In this document: piece by piece, positions 1 through 12,185 of the stretch
Layout of the letters: the number at the start of each line of letters is the position of its first letter
How positions within the stretch are numbered: the first letter of the stretch is position 1
From: Helicoverpa zea
Lineage: Eukaryota > Arthropoda > Insecta > Lepidoptera > Noctuidae
Length of the DNA: 64,000 bases
Assembly (NCBI RefSeq): GCF_022581195.2
Contig: NC_061466.1
Coordinates: 930,001-994,000 of the forward strand
Direction of reading: 5' to 3'
Notes under the pieces: model-generated
Databases searched by the model: none
What the model was told of the DNA's origin: nothing
The model's input: only the letters and a program-made list of their open reading frames with translations
Made by a program: the position numbers and the translations under genes

Positions 1-465
1 CAAGTAATATTAATTATAAACTTAACAATTACCTACCTACTTAAAAAATGGAGGGTTCGACTCAATTTGTTCAGTGAACAACGTCAGTGCTTTGAAGTTC
101 CATTCACGGCATTTTATGAATGAAGTAAATTGATCGAGTTCAGTAAAGTATAAAATAAAAAAATATATTACTCCCGGCTCTAATTTCATTGCTGTTTCAA
201 GTTTCCTGTCACAATATCTATGTAAACACAAGTACGTCATAATTCATAGTTTTATTGTTAATAATCTTAGTAATCCAGTTTAATGTCGATCGATATTTAT
301 TACAATATTTCAAGCCTATAAGAAACAGTTATGACAACTCAATAATAATAGTAAAATTGTACATTTATTGGACATTTTATTCATATAAACCGCAAGCCGT
401 TCACGGTTTTATTATCGCAAAAACTACCAATACCTATAAAAGCGAGGTTTGTACTTTAAAAATTG

Positions 466-780
466 TTAATTCCAGTCAGGAGCCATTTTGCAAAAAACAA
501 ATGAACAGTAACTCTTTTGAACAATAAAAACCGTTCCGAGGTGTTTTACGATTTTCATAAAATTAAAATCAAGAAAAGTCCTTTGAATGAAATCCTTCGA
601 AGCTTGAACAATATTTTTGTTTCCTTGCGCTTTCAAGGATTTCTTTTGAGATAATCCAATTGTTTGAAAGGCTTTTAAATAGTGTTCACCCTTTTGTAAA
701 GTAATGCCAGGTTCAACCTCGAACTCAAAATTGTTCAATAGTGCTTTATATCTTTTGTACCCACGAAGTATTGTCATCAA
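466..780 (-). other. Unassigned coding-like ORF, 104 aa
   Basis: An open frame of 104 codons on the minus strand, starting with two Met codons. Its composition is mixed (Lys, Phe, Leu, Glu, Gln) rather than the low-complexity translation common in AT-rich DNA. I recognise no domain. A shorter minus-strand ORF at 37-240 has similar composition, so both could be remnants of one gene, but I see no convincing splice sites joining them. Chance is a real alternative. The rest of 1-960 is AT-rich with nothing else supportable. Confidence 0.2.
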
Positions 781-1485
781 CGGTTCATTGTAAAGTTACG
801 AAAATAAGGAAAATTATTTTTAGTTGATTGTGGACATTGTGGTCTAGAGGCTTATCTTAATTGCTATCGTGCAGATTCGGAATCTAAATTGAGGGGTCTG
901 GGAAACTAAACATCATTGATGAAGAAAAACTTCAAAGTATACCTTTATTATTTTGGTGAAAATTAAAAAAAAAAACCTGCCCAGGCCCTTCAGGAGCCCT
1001 ACGTATGCCAGGGCTGTAGTAACGCTTTCGGTTATTCCCGCAGCCCTAGCAGTCTAAAACCCTACGGTTGATGTGACGAAAGATAGACTTAGAACTGAAA
1101 AAAGTCCGCGTTGAAAAAGGATAGTGATTAATCATCATACAGGTCTAATTTCTTCAGATTACCACAATTCAAAAACTATACCACTATGGCTCTTGATTAT
1201 CATACATACCTTCGTATACTATGGTCAAGTTTTGATTCAAAACCAGGTCAGAACACGTTACGAGCAAAAGTTGAACTATAACATAAATCATAAGCACACA
1301 TGTACTACAACTTCATGTAAATATACATGGTAAAGGCACGAGTATATTGAACTTACGGTAGCAGAAGTTTAGTAGATTCATAACATAGTTCCTTCCTTAT
1401 GATAGACAGAAGTTGGTGACAATAATGGCAAGTCTACTAAGGTGGTCCTTTAGGTTTGCCCATTTACCCTATGATTAAAGTTTGA

Positions 1486-1640
1486 CTGCCTCGTTGGTCT
1501 AGTGGTCGCAAGGGCGGCTGCTGTACTCGAGGTCTCGGGTTCGATTCTCGGGTCGGGCCGAAATCGCTTTGTGGGTTTTCTTAAACTTACACAAAGCAGC
1601 CCGTAGTCTGGAAGTTGGTGATAACTTAGCCTACAACTTA
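1486..1640 (+). mobile_element. tRNA-derived SINE, 3' part decayed
   Basis: The head is tRNA-like: an A box (TGGTCTAGTGG) near 1496-1506 and a B box (GGTTCGATTC) at 1538-1547, then the family-typical stretch CTGGAAGTTGGTGAT near 1610. It is the same family as the complete minus-strand copy at 14302-14615. After about 1640 the similarity is lost, and I found no clear target site duplication, so the 3' boundary is uncertain. It is not a functional tRNA gene. Confidence 0.75.
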
Positions 1641-1872
1641 TGTTTTCAAGTGTAGGTGAAGTTAATTAGCGACTTGTTGCCTTACATGTGTTCTCAGCTT
1701 TATGGATATCGGCCATTTAATGCTAGCTGATTAACATCTGTGCACCTCAAGCGGTTTCGATTTCTTATCTTATTGGAAACGAATCGTTAACATAACGCAT
1801 TGCTATAAATACATCAAAGAATTTAATGGTTAATACCAGCTTATTCAGTAAGTGAAGAAAAAAAGAGTTTTT

Positions 1873-2018
1873 CATCATCATCATCATCATCTCAGCCATA
1901 GGACGTCCACTGCTGAACATAGGCCTCCCCCTTTGATCTCCACAGATACCTGTTGGAAGCGACCTGCATCCAGCGTCTTCCGGCGACCTTTATAAGGTCG
2001 TCTGTCCACCTCGAAAAG
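1873..2018 (-). mobile_element. 5'-truncated RTE-type non-LTR retrotransposon, 3' end
   Basis: Read on the minus strand, this encodes the extreme C-terminus of a lepidopteran endonuclease-reverse transcriptase ORF (RWTDDLIKVAGRRWMQVAS, then LWRS, then EAYVQQWTSYG and stop). A short 3' region and an ATG-repeat tail (CAT repeats on the + strand at 1873-1890) follow. The sequence aaagagttttt occurs on both sides (1862-1872 and 2019-2029) and is the likely TSD. Only about 39 codons remain, so it is dead on arrival. Confidence 0.85.
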
Positions 2019-2072
2019 AAAGAGTTTTTGATACGATTTAATTCTGCCCCAATTACAGACCTCACCTGCTTA

Positions 2073-2810
2073 TAAATTATAAATTTAAAAAACCCCCGAC
2101 CCAAAAAAAAGCACGCAATTATTATGACAAAAGGTTAAAAACGCTAAACCCTGTAAAAAGCAAAAAATAACTTTTAACACTACGTAAGTACCAACTAAAG
2201 CATCTCAGAGTAAACTAAATTTTGTCGTGTCGGGGGACCGCTCTAATTTATTAGCCTAAGGCGTCGTCCTAATTGGCAGCGATCGCGCGATGGCGCGATG
2301 CGTTTTTCATCTAAGACGTCGTCCTAATTGACAGCGATTGTACGATGGCACGATGTGTTCTCGTCGTTCGATGAGTTCAAACATACAGATTTCATCAGAG
2401 TGTCCTATTTGAACCTCGCAAGTGAGATAGTGAGATCGTGAGATGAAAAACGCATCGCGCCATCGTGCGATCGCTGCCAATTAGGACGACGCCTAACGTT
2501 AGAAGTAATCATATACTACTACATTACATATACTTCTTATAACTTTTTATATAATTTTGTTTAGATACGTGTTTTTTTTATACGAATGTTGTAATTAGGT
2601 AGGTATCATTTGATTTATGTAAGTATTTTTAAAGGTAAAAAGCGGTCCCCCGACACGTCAAAATTTAGTTTAGTCTGACATGCTTTAGTTGGTACTTACG
2701 TAGTGTTAAAAGTTATTTTTTGCTTTTTACAGGGTTTAGCGTTTTTAACCTTTTGTCATAATAATTGCGTGCTTTTTTTTGGGTCGGGGGTTTTTTAAAT
2801 TTATAATTTA
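2073..2810. mobile_element. Large foldback DNA element with 170-bp inverted arms
   Basis: The arms 2073-2242 and 2641-2810 are near-perfect inverted copies with only a few mismatches. Both outer ends read into ACCCCCGACCCAAAAA. Inside is a second level of inverted repeats: a roughly 54-bp unit (GCGTCGTCCTAATTGGCAGC plus a GCGATCGCGCGATGG-like tail) occurs twice in direct orientation (2258-2312, 2313-2365) and once inverted (2441-2498). No ORF is present. It is a non-autonomous TIR/foldback element of unassigned superfamily. Confidence 0.85.
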
Positions 2811-3513
2811 ATTTTATTTCATGCTTTTTGAAGGAGCTCCTTAATTTTTCTTTCTTTCATTTAATTTCTTTTATTTTAAGATGGGGTCGCTATATGCGAT
2901 CTCGGCCAAAAGAAGCGGTTTAACAATCCTCATGACAAACCAGCTCTGGGAGAATTGCACAGATTGAGAAACAACAAAGATTAACCTTTGGTCATTCTAG
3001 ATTTTCAGCAAAAATATAAATCGGTTTATCCGTTTCATTCCGGCATTCCAGGGTTTCATCCGCCACATCCCATTTCCAGCATCAGGTTCTCGTCAATCAG
3101 AAACATGAAGAGAACTCGTCAAGACAAATTCAACGAGCCCAAACTCGATGGGTTTACTAAACGGCAGTTCAGGGTTACGTCTCCTATCTTCGTGTCCTAA
3201 CAGCAGACCAGCTCAGTGGTTCCAGAAGACATTAGTATTTCAAATTTCAGATCCCACATATGCTTGCAAGTAAACTGAGCGTGTAACATTCCTATCACAC
3301 CTAACAAACGAGCTGATGACCTTGAAGACCTGAACCGATTTCCACCAAACATAGCTAAGAACACTCCCGAATGACATTCCTTTCAAACAAAAAAAACCGC
3401 ATTACAATCGGATCATCCGTTTGGGAGCTACGATGCCACATACACACACACACACACACACACAGACACGTCAAACTTATAACACCCCGTCGTTTTTGCG
3501 TCGGGGGTTAAAA
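2811..3513 (-). mobile_element. Repeat ending in CCCCCGACGCAAAAA, related to the adjacent foldback
   Basis: The right end, read on the minus strand, begins AACCCCCGACGCAAAAACG, close to the outer ends of the foldback element that abuts it on the left. I recognise the following text, a (GT)n run then a stretch resembling TCGGGAGTGTTCTTAGC, as a common lepidopteran repeat. Superfamily and left boundary are not determined. The two elements may be parts of one composite unit. Confidence 0.5.
3437..3464. repeat. (CA)n microsatellite
   Basis: An almost uninterrupted CA run inside the repeat at 2811-3513. It is a normal internal part of that family rather than an independent locus. Confidence 0.9.
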
Positions 3514-3520
3514 AGGGACA

Positions 3521-4919
3521 AAGCTTTGGCGACTGACTGATGGCGGTACCTACATATACATTGGCAGCATATCTCCGAATACAAAAATATCCCACACTGC
3601 GCTCACACACAGCTTGGAGGTGGCCTCCGTCCAGCATTGGTTGGTTTTAGGCTGTCACGACGTCGATAATGACCACGAAATCATTTAATTACTCTAGTGC
3701 ATATAGAAAAGCCTAAAGGAGAGTTCATATGTAAGGCTAAGAGTGTTTCACACATAAGTACTTAATGCGGAAAATATCTGTGAAATTCGCTTTACAACTA
3801 CTTACCACCATTTGCGACGGTATTTGTTGTAAAGAAATATAAATAAAATGGATTTTCGTGTGAAAATAAACTATAAAGTTATATTGTGGTTACCTCCTCC
3901 TCACCTCATTGCTCGGTTATACCTAACATATTCGCTTTATTTGCACTTTTTCTTCACATTCGCATTTTTATAGCTCTGTCGCGTCATTTTATATCAATTT
4001 CGGTTTCTATAGGTACCTACTCCACAATTCTCATGGCTCGTATGATTTCAATCAGTCGGTTTTCAACCACAAGAGTGCGTGCGCGCAATAAATATTCATA
4101 TTATGTGCGACTGAGCTGAACCTCTGTCATAAAGCCCGTGACAAATTCATCGGATGGATATCAAAATTGTAGCAACTTGGACACAAGTCACAGACGGAAG
4201 CGATCTTTTAAAGTCAAAAGCTGAAGATGAGTGCACAGTTTTGAAGAGTCTTTGAAGTATACAGGCATATTTATATTAGGCACGTTTATAAGGTTGGCTA
4301 GTTTGCATGTATTAACTTTTTTCTAAGCAACATTTCTTTTTGGACGATCTCGATTACTTTGAAAGGCACTTTGGCTCATTTCACTGCACAGTCTGCAGCA
4401 TTTTTGCTGGTCACTATAATAACTTTTGGCTCTTTGGGGCACAAAATATTGCGGAGAACATTTGATTCATTTCTCAGGATACTAGAGCAGTAAATTTTCT
4501 GACATTTCATACACGTTTACGTTTGTATGTCGCTTTGTTGACAGTGTTTGAAGAAGTACGCTAGTCTTATAAACTTGTACCACTCACCAAATCCCGACCG
4601 TTACGCTAGAAATACATGCAACTGGGCTTTAATGTCAGCTCGTATAGATTCGCTAGGGAAAACCTGGCAGCCCCAGTTCCTATGACTCAGCTTTACTTGT
4701 ACCAAGTTGTATGTATGTGTCAGATGTGAAAATAGTGATATGTGTAGGTGAAGCCTACTAGTATATGAAGCTAAAGGTTTGTTTATTTGAATGAAAAATA
4801 AATGCGGTGGGTATTACTGACTGATGTTACGTTTTCTTTAGGGGTGGGAAAAACGAGCAGGAGATGACAGAGAGAGGACAGCTGACAAAAAAGTATAGGT
4901 ATATAAAAGTTTGTCTACT
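3521..4919. other. No gene seen
   Basis: AT-rich sequence. A 77-codon ORF at 3886-4119 has no recognisable features and is probably chance. I see no repeat boundary or RNA gene here. Confidence 0.5.
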
Positions 4920-4935
4920 ATGTACTTTGTCGGTA

Positions 4936-5315
4936 TAGTGTCAAGGTGGCCTAGTGGGTAAAGGACCAACCTCTCAAGTATGAGGGCGCGGGTTCGATCC
5001 CAGGTCAGGCAAGTACCAATGCATCTTTTCTAAGTTTGCATGTACTTTCTAAGTATATCTTAGACATCGTTGACTGTGTTTCGGATGGCACGTTAAACTG
5101 TAGGTCCCGGCTGTCATTGAACATCCTTGGCAGTCGTTACGGGTAGTCAGAAGCCAGTAAGTCTGACACCAGTCTAACCAAGGGGTATCGGGTTGCCCGG
5201 GTAACTGGGTTGAGGAGGTCAGATAGGCAGTCGCTTCTTGTAAAGCACTGGTACTCAGCTGAATCCGGTTAGACTGGAAGCCGACCCCAACATGATTGGG
5301 AAAAAGGCTCGGAGG
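4936..5315 (+). mobile_element. Complete tRNA-derived SINE with 15-16 bp TSD
   Basis: The tRNA-like head contains GTGGCCTAGTGGGTAAAGG (A box) and GGTTCGATCCC (B box). A long body follows, ending in GACTGGAAGCCGACCCCAAC then GGGAAAAAGGCTCGGAGG. The sequence tgtactttgtcggta flanks it perfectly at 4921-4935 and 5317-5331, with the preceding A also shared. This is a textbook retroposition product and a young copy. The exact 3' end is ambiguous by a few bases because it overlaps the duplicated target. Confidence 0.92.
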
Positions 5316-5331
5316 ATGTACTTTGTCGGTA

Positions 5332-7215
5332 AAACCCTGAACATATCTTTATGAAGCGCAGTTTGAAAAATAATAGATCACTAGTAGCTATCCCCACGTA
5401 AAAAGCTATGGCAAAATCTTGTGTGTAACAGTTGGTGATTGTAGTTGGAAAATGTGTTGCTAAGGCGGTAACAGTCATCTACTAAACATTAGCTTTTGTT
5501 AGTGTGCGTGTATGTAATATTTGTAAGTTCAGTATTATGTATGTGTGCGTGACACGTGTTCATTTAAACGTCATCCCCGATAGTAGTAAAGTGTGTATTG
5601 TTAGGCAGAAATTATGTAAGTTTAACCTTGCTGATAAAGAAGTAGAAATGAGAACCTTTGCTCCGTGTGTGGTTTTCTAATTTTCCGTCTATTTGCGGTG
5701 GACCGGAAAATGTACGTTGGACAAAAGTTAAGCCAAAAATATGAAGAAAAGTTAATAGGTTGGGTGGTGTGTAACAAGGAAGCCTGCAAGTAATATACTT
5801 ATACAAAATATAATGCACAAGTTATGATATGTCTTCAAATGTGTGGAAGATATACTTACCAGTAGAATAGTAAATGATCATTTAGTTTGTGTACGCACAA
5901 ACACTAATAATAAACTTGGGTTAGAGGCTCACAGAAAACCGCACTACGAAGAGTTTTGAAACTGAGGCGAATTAAAAAAGGGTTGCAAAATGTTGTCAAC
6001 ACAAAAATTACAAAATTACCACCATACAGAACAACAGATATAATAGATAAGCTATTTATGAGTTATGAACATAGCGTGGCTAACTGGTTCCAGCCACGTG
6101 GCTACATCAGGCGGCGATCTATGTGGCAAGGAACCACTGCGCCTACGCATACTACGCTACCCCGTCGATATAAGATGCTTTAATCCTAACAACTAATCTG
6201 TTTGTTTACATTTGTATTAATTTTCATTTATTTAACGTTAATTTATATTTAACTTTAACATTCGCGTAAGTGTCAGATATTAATATAATTTAGAGTTTTA
6301 GTTAATTTATTAGATAGTAATATTTAATTTATTATAGTATCTTTAGTGTTGTTTATTTGATTTTGTTGGTAAATAATACATAAGTAGTTCGTTTTTGGTT
6401 TAGGATTTATGAAGAATGTTGCTTACCTGATATTGTCTTTGCTGAAGATAAATATAATTTATCTCATGCGTAAAATATGGTACAATGTATGTTCTTTGTG
6501 TCGCCCAATATATAGTGTATATAGTGTATAATAGACTTACTTCACCGCTATATATGAAAAGATGTAATGTAGTCATTAAAAATATGAATATTCTTCTAAT
6601 TTAATATTACATTATACAAACAAAATTAAAAACCTCACAAAGCCTTGCTTAATACAACCCTTAAGTATTTACCCAAGATCTTTTGAACGTACTTACACAA
6701 TAACAATAACACACAAACAAATATCCTCGAAAACCTATGAAATAATCTACAACAAATAAACATACAAAATCAGACACTACAGGTAAAATTATAAAGTTCA
6801 AAATACTCTGATCTAAAATTTTTACTTAAGATAACAATGGTACTAATTAGGTACCCATGCGCAGGTACTTGGGTTTAAGTAATTGTTTGGCAATACCATC
6901 ATTTTTACGTTATACGTAAGGCCATATTATTTGACCGCACATTTTTGAACACAAACTCAGTTTTAACTTGAATTTATTGCAGTTCATAGTTGACAAAGTT
7001 ACAACCTATTTACTCAATTAGAAAAAAATAATACATAAGTTATAACCTACTTTCTCAATTTCAAAAAAATATATAATCATTGTCTATTTTAGTTGTAGAT
7101 ATAAAATCTCTTCCTTATTGATTAAAATAACTTCTAATTCAGATTGATTGCAATCAATTATACTTACGATATATTTTGACAACCTAACAAGATAAAGCTC
7201 TAGAACAAAGTCGTA
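5332..7215. other. AT-rich stretch with one GC-richer coding-like patch
   Basis: Mostly AT-rich. A 75-codon + strand ORF (5956-6183) ends in a GC-richer, basic segment (ANWFQPRGYIRRRSMWQ and onward). It is followed by AT-rich sequence that could be a 3' UTR. I cannot identify it, and no splice acceptor is decisive. Confidence 0.25.
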
Positions 7216-7216
7216 T

Positions 7217-7511
7217 ATAATACGATAGCTATCCAAAACTATGATAGATGTGCTTTCAGATCAACGATAGAACATTCTAATCGATTAAAATCGCACCTCA
7301 ACATCGATACCAATACATCACAGTCGATAACGAATGCAGCTTCATCAGTCAAATGCAAAAATCTTTTCAGCGAGCTTTGCCAAGTTCAAGCGCAATAGGC
7401 GCGCCGACGCAACGATACGCCAGTATCCGACTCACGCGCAACCCGCAAACACGCACCCATCTACGATCGATACAAATCGATTCAACGACAACATCGATCA
7501 TAATCGATATA
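7217..7511 (+). promoter_or_regulatory. CGATA/ATCGAT-rich proximal promoter region
   Basis: At least eight CGATA or ATCGAT motifs lie in about 300 bp, including cgatag near 7222 and 7266, catcgata near 7303, gtcgataa near 7324, gatcgata near 7467 and the pair atcgatcataatcgata at 7493-7509. In insects TATCGATA-type sites (DREF and related factors) mark core promoters of many genes. The cluster lies just upstream of the candidate first exon at 7618. That it is a promoter is inference; the motif cluster itself is visible. Confidence 0.5.
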
Positions 7512-7617
7512 AGTGATTTGAGGTAAACACTATTTTCGAAGTGGATTTTTCGTGAGGATTGACGTTGTGTTCGGAAAAAAAATAATTTAGAATTTTACTT
7601 TTTTTTTATTAAGTGTC

Positions 7618-7688
7618 AGTGAAAAGTGTTGAGTGAAAATTTTTGTTTATGTGTGTTAAGTGTTCTTTGTCGTCTTTAACTCTGGCAG
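7618..7688 (+). other. Candidate non-coding first exon with strong splice donor
   Basis: A perfect arthropod initiator (TCAGT, 7616-7620) starts a 71-nt segment without ATG. It ends at CTGGCAG followed by GTGAGTGG, a strong 5' splice site with GT at 7689-7690. The CGATA cluster lies about 100-400 bp upstream, and I see no TATA box, consistent with a TATA-less insect promoter. If correct, a gene runs to the right with a long first intron. No downstream coding exon of that gene could be recognised, so the gene is unnamed. Confidence 0.45.
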
Positions 7689-8353
7689 GTGAGTGGTAAC
7701 TTGTTAAAACTTACTGGGAAAATATTTACGTGACAAGTACTTGTATTTTACGTGTTAATACGTGCTGTTATAAAATTATTTTTTATCGAGACATATTATT
7801 TTTTTTCTAATTAAAAAAAATATCTGGATAATTTAACAGCAGTCAAAATGACTGCAACCTACTTTACCATACAGGAAATTAATTACGAAATCACACTTCT
7901 AAATGTAACAAAATTCACACTAGATTTTACCAAATACGAACTAACTACTTAGGCAAATCCGAGCCTCATAAGTCAAAGTCGTAATATACGCAAGAACGAA
8001 TATATAAAGGGTGTTATATACTTAAAATACATTATAATTTCCTCGATACCGCTCGTAAATTATAAATAGGTATATAATATCGGCCTAGTTTACACGTTAA
8101 CATATTGCCACCGTTAAACCTTGGTCACTTTACGTATGTATTCAGATCTAAACATACGTTATGAAATTGTTAAAGTAATATTTTTTTAAATACCTAATTT
8201 TTTGATCATAATTGCCTGTCGCTATCGGCCATTTACAGGGCATTAAAAACTGCAATTGTTTAAATGTTCTAATTGACGAGAAAACGTAAAGTAAACGACA
8301 ATTTTATTCCCAGAAAATTAAAACATCTTCTATAAACTTTACTGAAACATAAA

Positions 8354-8500
8354 GGGCCTTACTACAAAAACTTTAAACCCTGTTTTACACTTGTCTAATA
8401 AAATTTTGGCTGCAAAATGCACCATATGTCAACGTCATAATTTGTCATTTTTTTAGACAAGGCATAAACTGACGTTTTAAAAGTTTTTGTGGTAAGACGG
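8354..8500. mobile_element. Short MITE with imperfect TIRs
   Basis: The left end GGCCTTACTACAAAAACTTT is matched by the inverse complement of the right end (GTCTTACCACAAAAACTTTT). Similarity continues weakly to TTGTCTAA on both arms. It is about 150 bp with no coding content. The target duplication is unclear, so boundaries are good only to a few bases. Confidence 0.6.
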
Positions 8501-8504
8501 TAAG

Positions 8505-10085
8505 GCTTTAACTAAGAAAACTGGAGGACTGACATTCTGAATAGTTATCTTCGTAAACCAGCAGCCTATTTGTAAGTTGTAAGTTTTACAGATAACTTAA
8601 GGTACTTAAGTTTATTTTCCTAAAATTAATTTTAAAACATTAAATCTATGATAGGTACTTCAAAGTTTTTCTCACAAAAAGCCGTAGATATAAAATAGCC
8701 ACTAGATATGTCATACGGTAGATGAACTTTGTGTCGTGTATGGGGCATTAGAAAGCTCATATCCACGTTTATAGTCTGATATGTAAAGTGCAGACTCTTG
8801 TTATCCTTTCCAGTACAACTGTTATGTAAATATAGATCTCAAATCACGCTTTACAGTTCTTTATCTTTGAGTTCTGTCTTACTTCCCAGCTGCGAATTAA
8901 GCAAAATTTTCAGAAGTAGTCTTGGATGAAAGGTGTAAAATAGATTTCGATTCAGTGTCAGGACCAAAATCGGACAAAACTTTGAAAATTTCTTAAGTGT
9001 GTACTGCATTAAGTTAAGACAAATAGTAGGTTATTTTTCAAAAAAGCTTAAGTTATGTCATATGCTAAACTGGTAAGAATACGATTGCTTCAACTGGTAT
9101 TTCAACTTAAACATTGTTACTCAAATTTAATATAATATCAACCGTCCGATTTTCGGTCAACCACATAAAACGTTAAATAGTAGCTACCAAAAACAAGATC
9201 CTACCTACCGTTTCTTATTTCTATTTACTTAATCTTCAAACAGCCCTGCATACCTACATACATGCCATAAGATACGCTTTAACATCTAGACCTCATATAA
9301 ATATCGAAGCCTTACAGAAATTCTGTATTATTATACCCCAATATCGACAACTAGGTCAGCTCTAAAGCCTGTCGACATCGACATCGATGGAACTGTGTTG
9401 CTGTGTCAACAGAGCGACTGTCATCTGGCCGTACCGACAGCATTGCTTTACCGATTGGAAACACTATTTCAATATTATATGAGAACGATTTGTCATCGGC
9501 GTTCTTAATCCTGAAGCTTTGCTTTGGAAAACTGTTATTTATGTGGGGTGAGCCTATTTTATATAATGGGGTTTTGGAGCCATTGTACCGTAGACCTAGT
9601 GGTCAGATCAGATCATGATATGATGCCGTCGATTCCACAATTAAGTATTGTCGACGAGTTGCGTCTTTATCAAGTGTAAGGAGTTGATCAGAATAAATTC
9701 TAACGTATGGCTAAATGCAATTTTCTTTAATTTTATCTGCATTCGAGATTTAAACTTATTTTCCACGATTTTTGCTTACGCTAAACTTATTTCTCAGTAG
9801 GTATAGTTGGACTCTCTTTGATGGCTTAAGTTAACTTAATCTCTTTTAGATACGGTTTCCAATGTAACTGAAAACTGTACACACTTCTAAATCACCCTGT
9901 TATAGCAATATTTGGCAAGAGCATTACCGGTTCCACTTATACTATGTATAACTTTCTACATATAAAGGGATAAAACATAACAAGTTTACTTCCTAAAACT
10001 TTCAATAAGACAGTCCACAGACGTTTCTATGATTATTAAGACGGGTAACATTCAGTCGCACCCCCAAATAGACTGAAGCGAGATA
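8505..10085. other. No gene seen
   Basis: AT-rich, unique-looking sequence. A 71-codon ORF at 9403-9618 is unsupported. A GTCGACATCGACATCGATGG run near 9370 adds further CGAT motifs, but there is no exon beside it. Confidence 0.5.
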
Positions 10086-10089
10086 GTTT

Positions 10090-10270
10090 CAAGAGCAAAA
10101 TAACTATAAATCAGTAGTGAGCGCGAGCGCAGCCGCCCAGCGCTGAAATGTTGATGACTTTGTACTGGGGGCACTTCGGCGGTTGTGCGAGGTATAAACT
10201 TGCAGCGGGGTGCAGGAGAAAATATGTATGTATGCTGATCGAGTAGCTTGGGAGTGACGTCACTTTTAGA
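10090..10270. promoter_or_regulatory. GC-rich island with consensus CRE palindrome
   Basis: A roughly 180-bp patch of raised GC and CpG (GAGCGCGAGCGCAGCCGCCC) stands in AT-rich surroundings. It holds two TATA-like strings (ctataaatc near 10105, gtataaac near 10193) and the perfect palindrome GTGACGTCAC near 10254, the CREB/ATF consensus. It could be an alternative promoter or enhancer of the gene starting at 7.6 kb. No exon is evident. Confidence 0.25.
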
Positions 10271-10421
10271 CATTCGATGTAAAGAATCAATTAAATAAAA
10301 AATAAGTTATTAAATACTTAGTCCGTAAACTAAAAATTGTGATCGTAATTAACATATTTGAATTCTTATTTAACTTGTACTCTGAAATACAATTACAGCC
10401 CGTAACAAAAGTAGGTTTCTA

Positions 10422-10500
10422 GTTAGGGGAAAATGGAAGAAAATGGCATATTGCGTCGACCCCAAGTAAAATTTGGAAACAGGGCAGGAGAAAGAAGAAG
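10422..10500 (+). mobile_element. 79-bp LINE 3' stub with perfect 18-bp TSD
   Basis: The sequence aacaaaagtaggtttcta occurs at 10404-10421 and again at 10501-10518. Between the copies is 79 bp ending in GGGCAGGAGAAAGAAGAAG, the kind of short-repeat tail left by target-primed reverse transcription. TTGCGTCGACCCCAAGTAA inside it resembles a lepidopteran LINE 3' end. Nothing coding remains. Confidence 0.85.
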
Positions 10501-10518
10501 AACAAAAGTAGGTTTCTA

Positions 10519-11343
10519 TTGTAAACCGTTCCTTTTTATAAAAATGCCCAATGATAAAAATTCTAAAGGAGGTAATAACAGTTGACGCACACTAGCTTTC
10601 AAAATAAAATTAATGGCCAGAAAGAGAATAATTAATATAAGATTTTCAAACTAATTTAGAAGCGTGTGCTAATGAATACAGGTACATATAATGAGGTATA
10701 TGAATCATAATTTTATTTAAATTGTTATACATACTTGTAACTTTCACCGTTGTTAAGCCGAGTGATTCTAATTAGTTTTTTCTGAAGTGTCTAGTGTGGT
10801 TTAATATGACCGTTATAATTATTTCTTCAAAAATTATTAAAAAATATAACGTGTTATATGTACATATTAATGTCTTGAAAATATTAGAGATTATGCTGTT
10901 ATGAAGTAAGTAAACGATTAATCATAAAGTTTTTAGGTATCAATAAATAGTTCAACACAAAATATGCCAATAAATATAAACATAATATATAAATAAACTC
11001 GCTCTCGCTTATATCTTAAGGCAGCCATTACAAAACCAACTTAGCGACGTAACGACAAAGTTATGTGCACTTTGACAAATCTTAAGCAATTACTGTTAAC
11101 ATTGGTAAGCTTTTACTTACCACTGAATTGTTATACATTATGTGTCAGAAAATACCATACCAAATACGTGTTACTTATTTTTTTACTATCACCATCTGTA
11201 ACTTTTTTAAGGCACTGAATAAATTAATAAGCAAGGCGTTCCAGCAATGGCAACGTCTTTTCATAAAAGTTAAAAATATATATTGAGGATAAGTCGATAA
11301 CTTATGAGTTTCTGGGCACGTAAGTGACAATATCACCACATAT
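10519..11343. other. No gene seen
   Basis: AT-rich sequence with no ORF or repeat boundary that I can support, running up to the target site of the LTR element. Confidence 0.5.
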
Positions 11344-11348
11344 CTATA

Positions 11349-11535
11349 TGTATTGTACGCTCATTTTATTATGTTAATCGACTCGCCAACGCACCACCAC
11401 ACAGGTCGACAGTCTGACAACGACTGACTCCCCACCGCTCGATCCGGTATTTATAACCGAGTGACGTATGCGCACGAGGCGTCATAATAATGACATAACC
11501 TATACAATGATGCACATGTACCTGCATACACTACA
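11349..11535 (-). repeat. 3' LTR (by element orientation)
   Basis: The same length and sequence as the copy at 16921-17107. The poly(A) signal complement is at 11365-11370, so element RNA would end close to 11350. Confidence 0.93.
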
Positions 11536-11545
11536 TCTCTCCCTT
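11536..11545 (-). promoter_or_regulatory. Polypurine tract
   Basis: On the minus strand AAGGGAGAGA abuts the TG of the 3' LTR, as expected for the plus-strand DNA primer of an LTR element. Confidence 0.8.
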
Positions 11546-12185
11546 GTTGTTTTGATTTTAACCTTGTTTCAAAAAGTTCAACAATCAAACTCATAAATAT
11601 TTTGGTAATTTCTTAAAGATCTATCAAACACCTGCAGCACAACAAAACCACGCTATCAGATCAGTCCACCGATCACACTGCCATCAAACTGATTTACTTT
11701 GTTCCGTTTCCATTTCATTTCCCTTTCCATTTAAGGAGACGACAGATATCGGTGATACTGCGGGACACTACATCCCTTCCCTTGTGAAATAAACATAAAT
11801 AAAAATCCGTCCCTTTGCAGACGGTAACATACCAGCATCTGCTTCAGGCTCAACAAGACAAATTCGTAGCAGCGATATCAGGCCGGCAAGTTTAACTTCA
11901 GGTTTTGTAGCCGCTGTTCCGGCCCTGTATTATATCTACACTAGAGATGATCCGTCCATTTGGCAGACATCCCGCCAATCAGTCCATGTGAAATCAAGCA
12001 AATCTCAAATATATCTGTACCTTCAGATAATGAGCACTCATCTTGCTTGGTTCGACTTCACTTAAAACTGATACAGAATGCATTGTTCCAAGGTAAAAGA
12101 TCGGCATTAGGGTACCTCATCAATGCTTTTCACTCATTCAAAACCGTACGAGCCGTACGAGGAAAGTAATCACATAAGATCGTCC

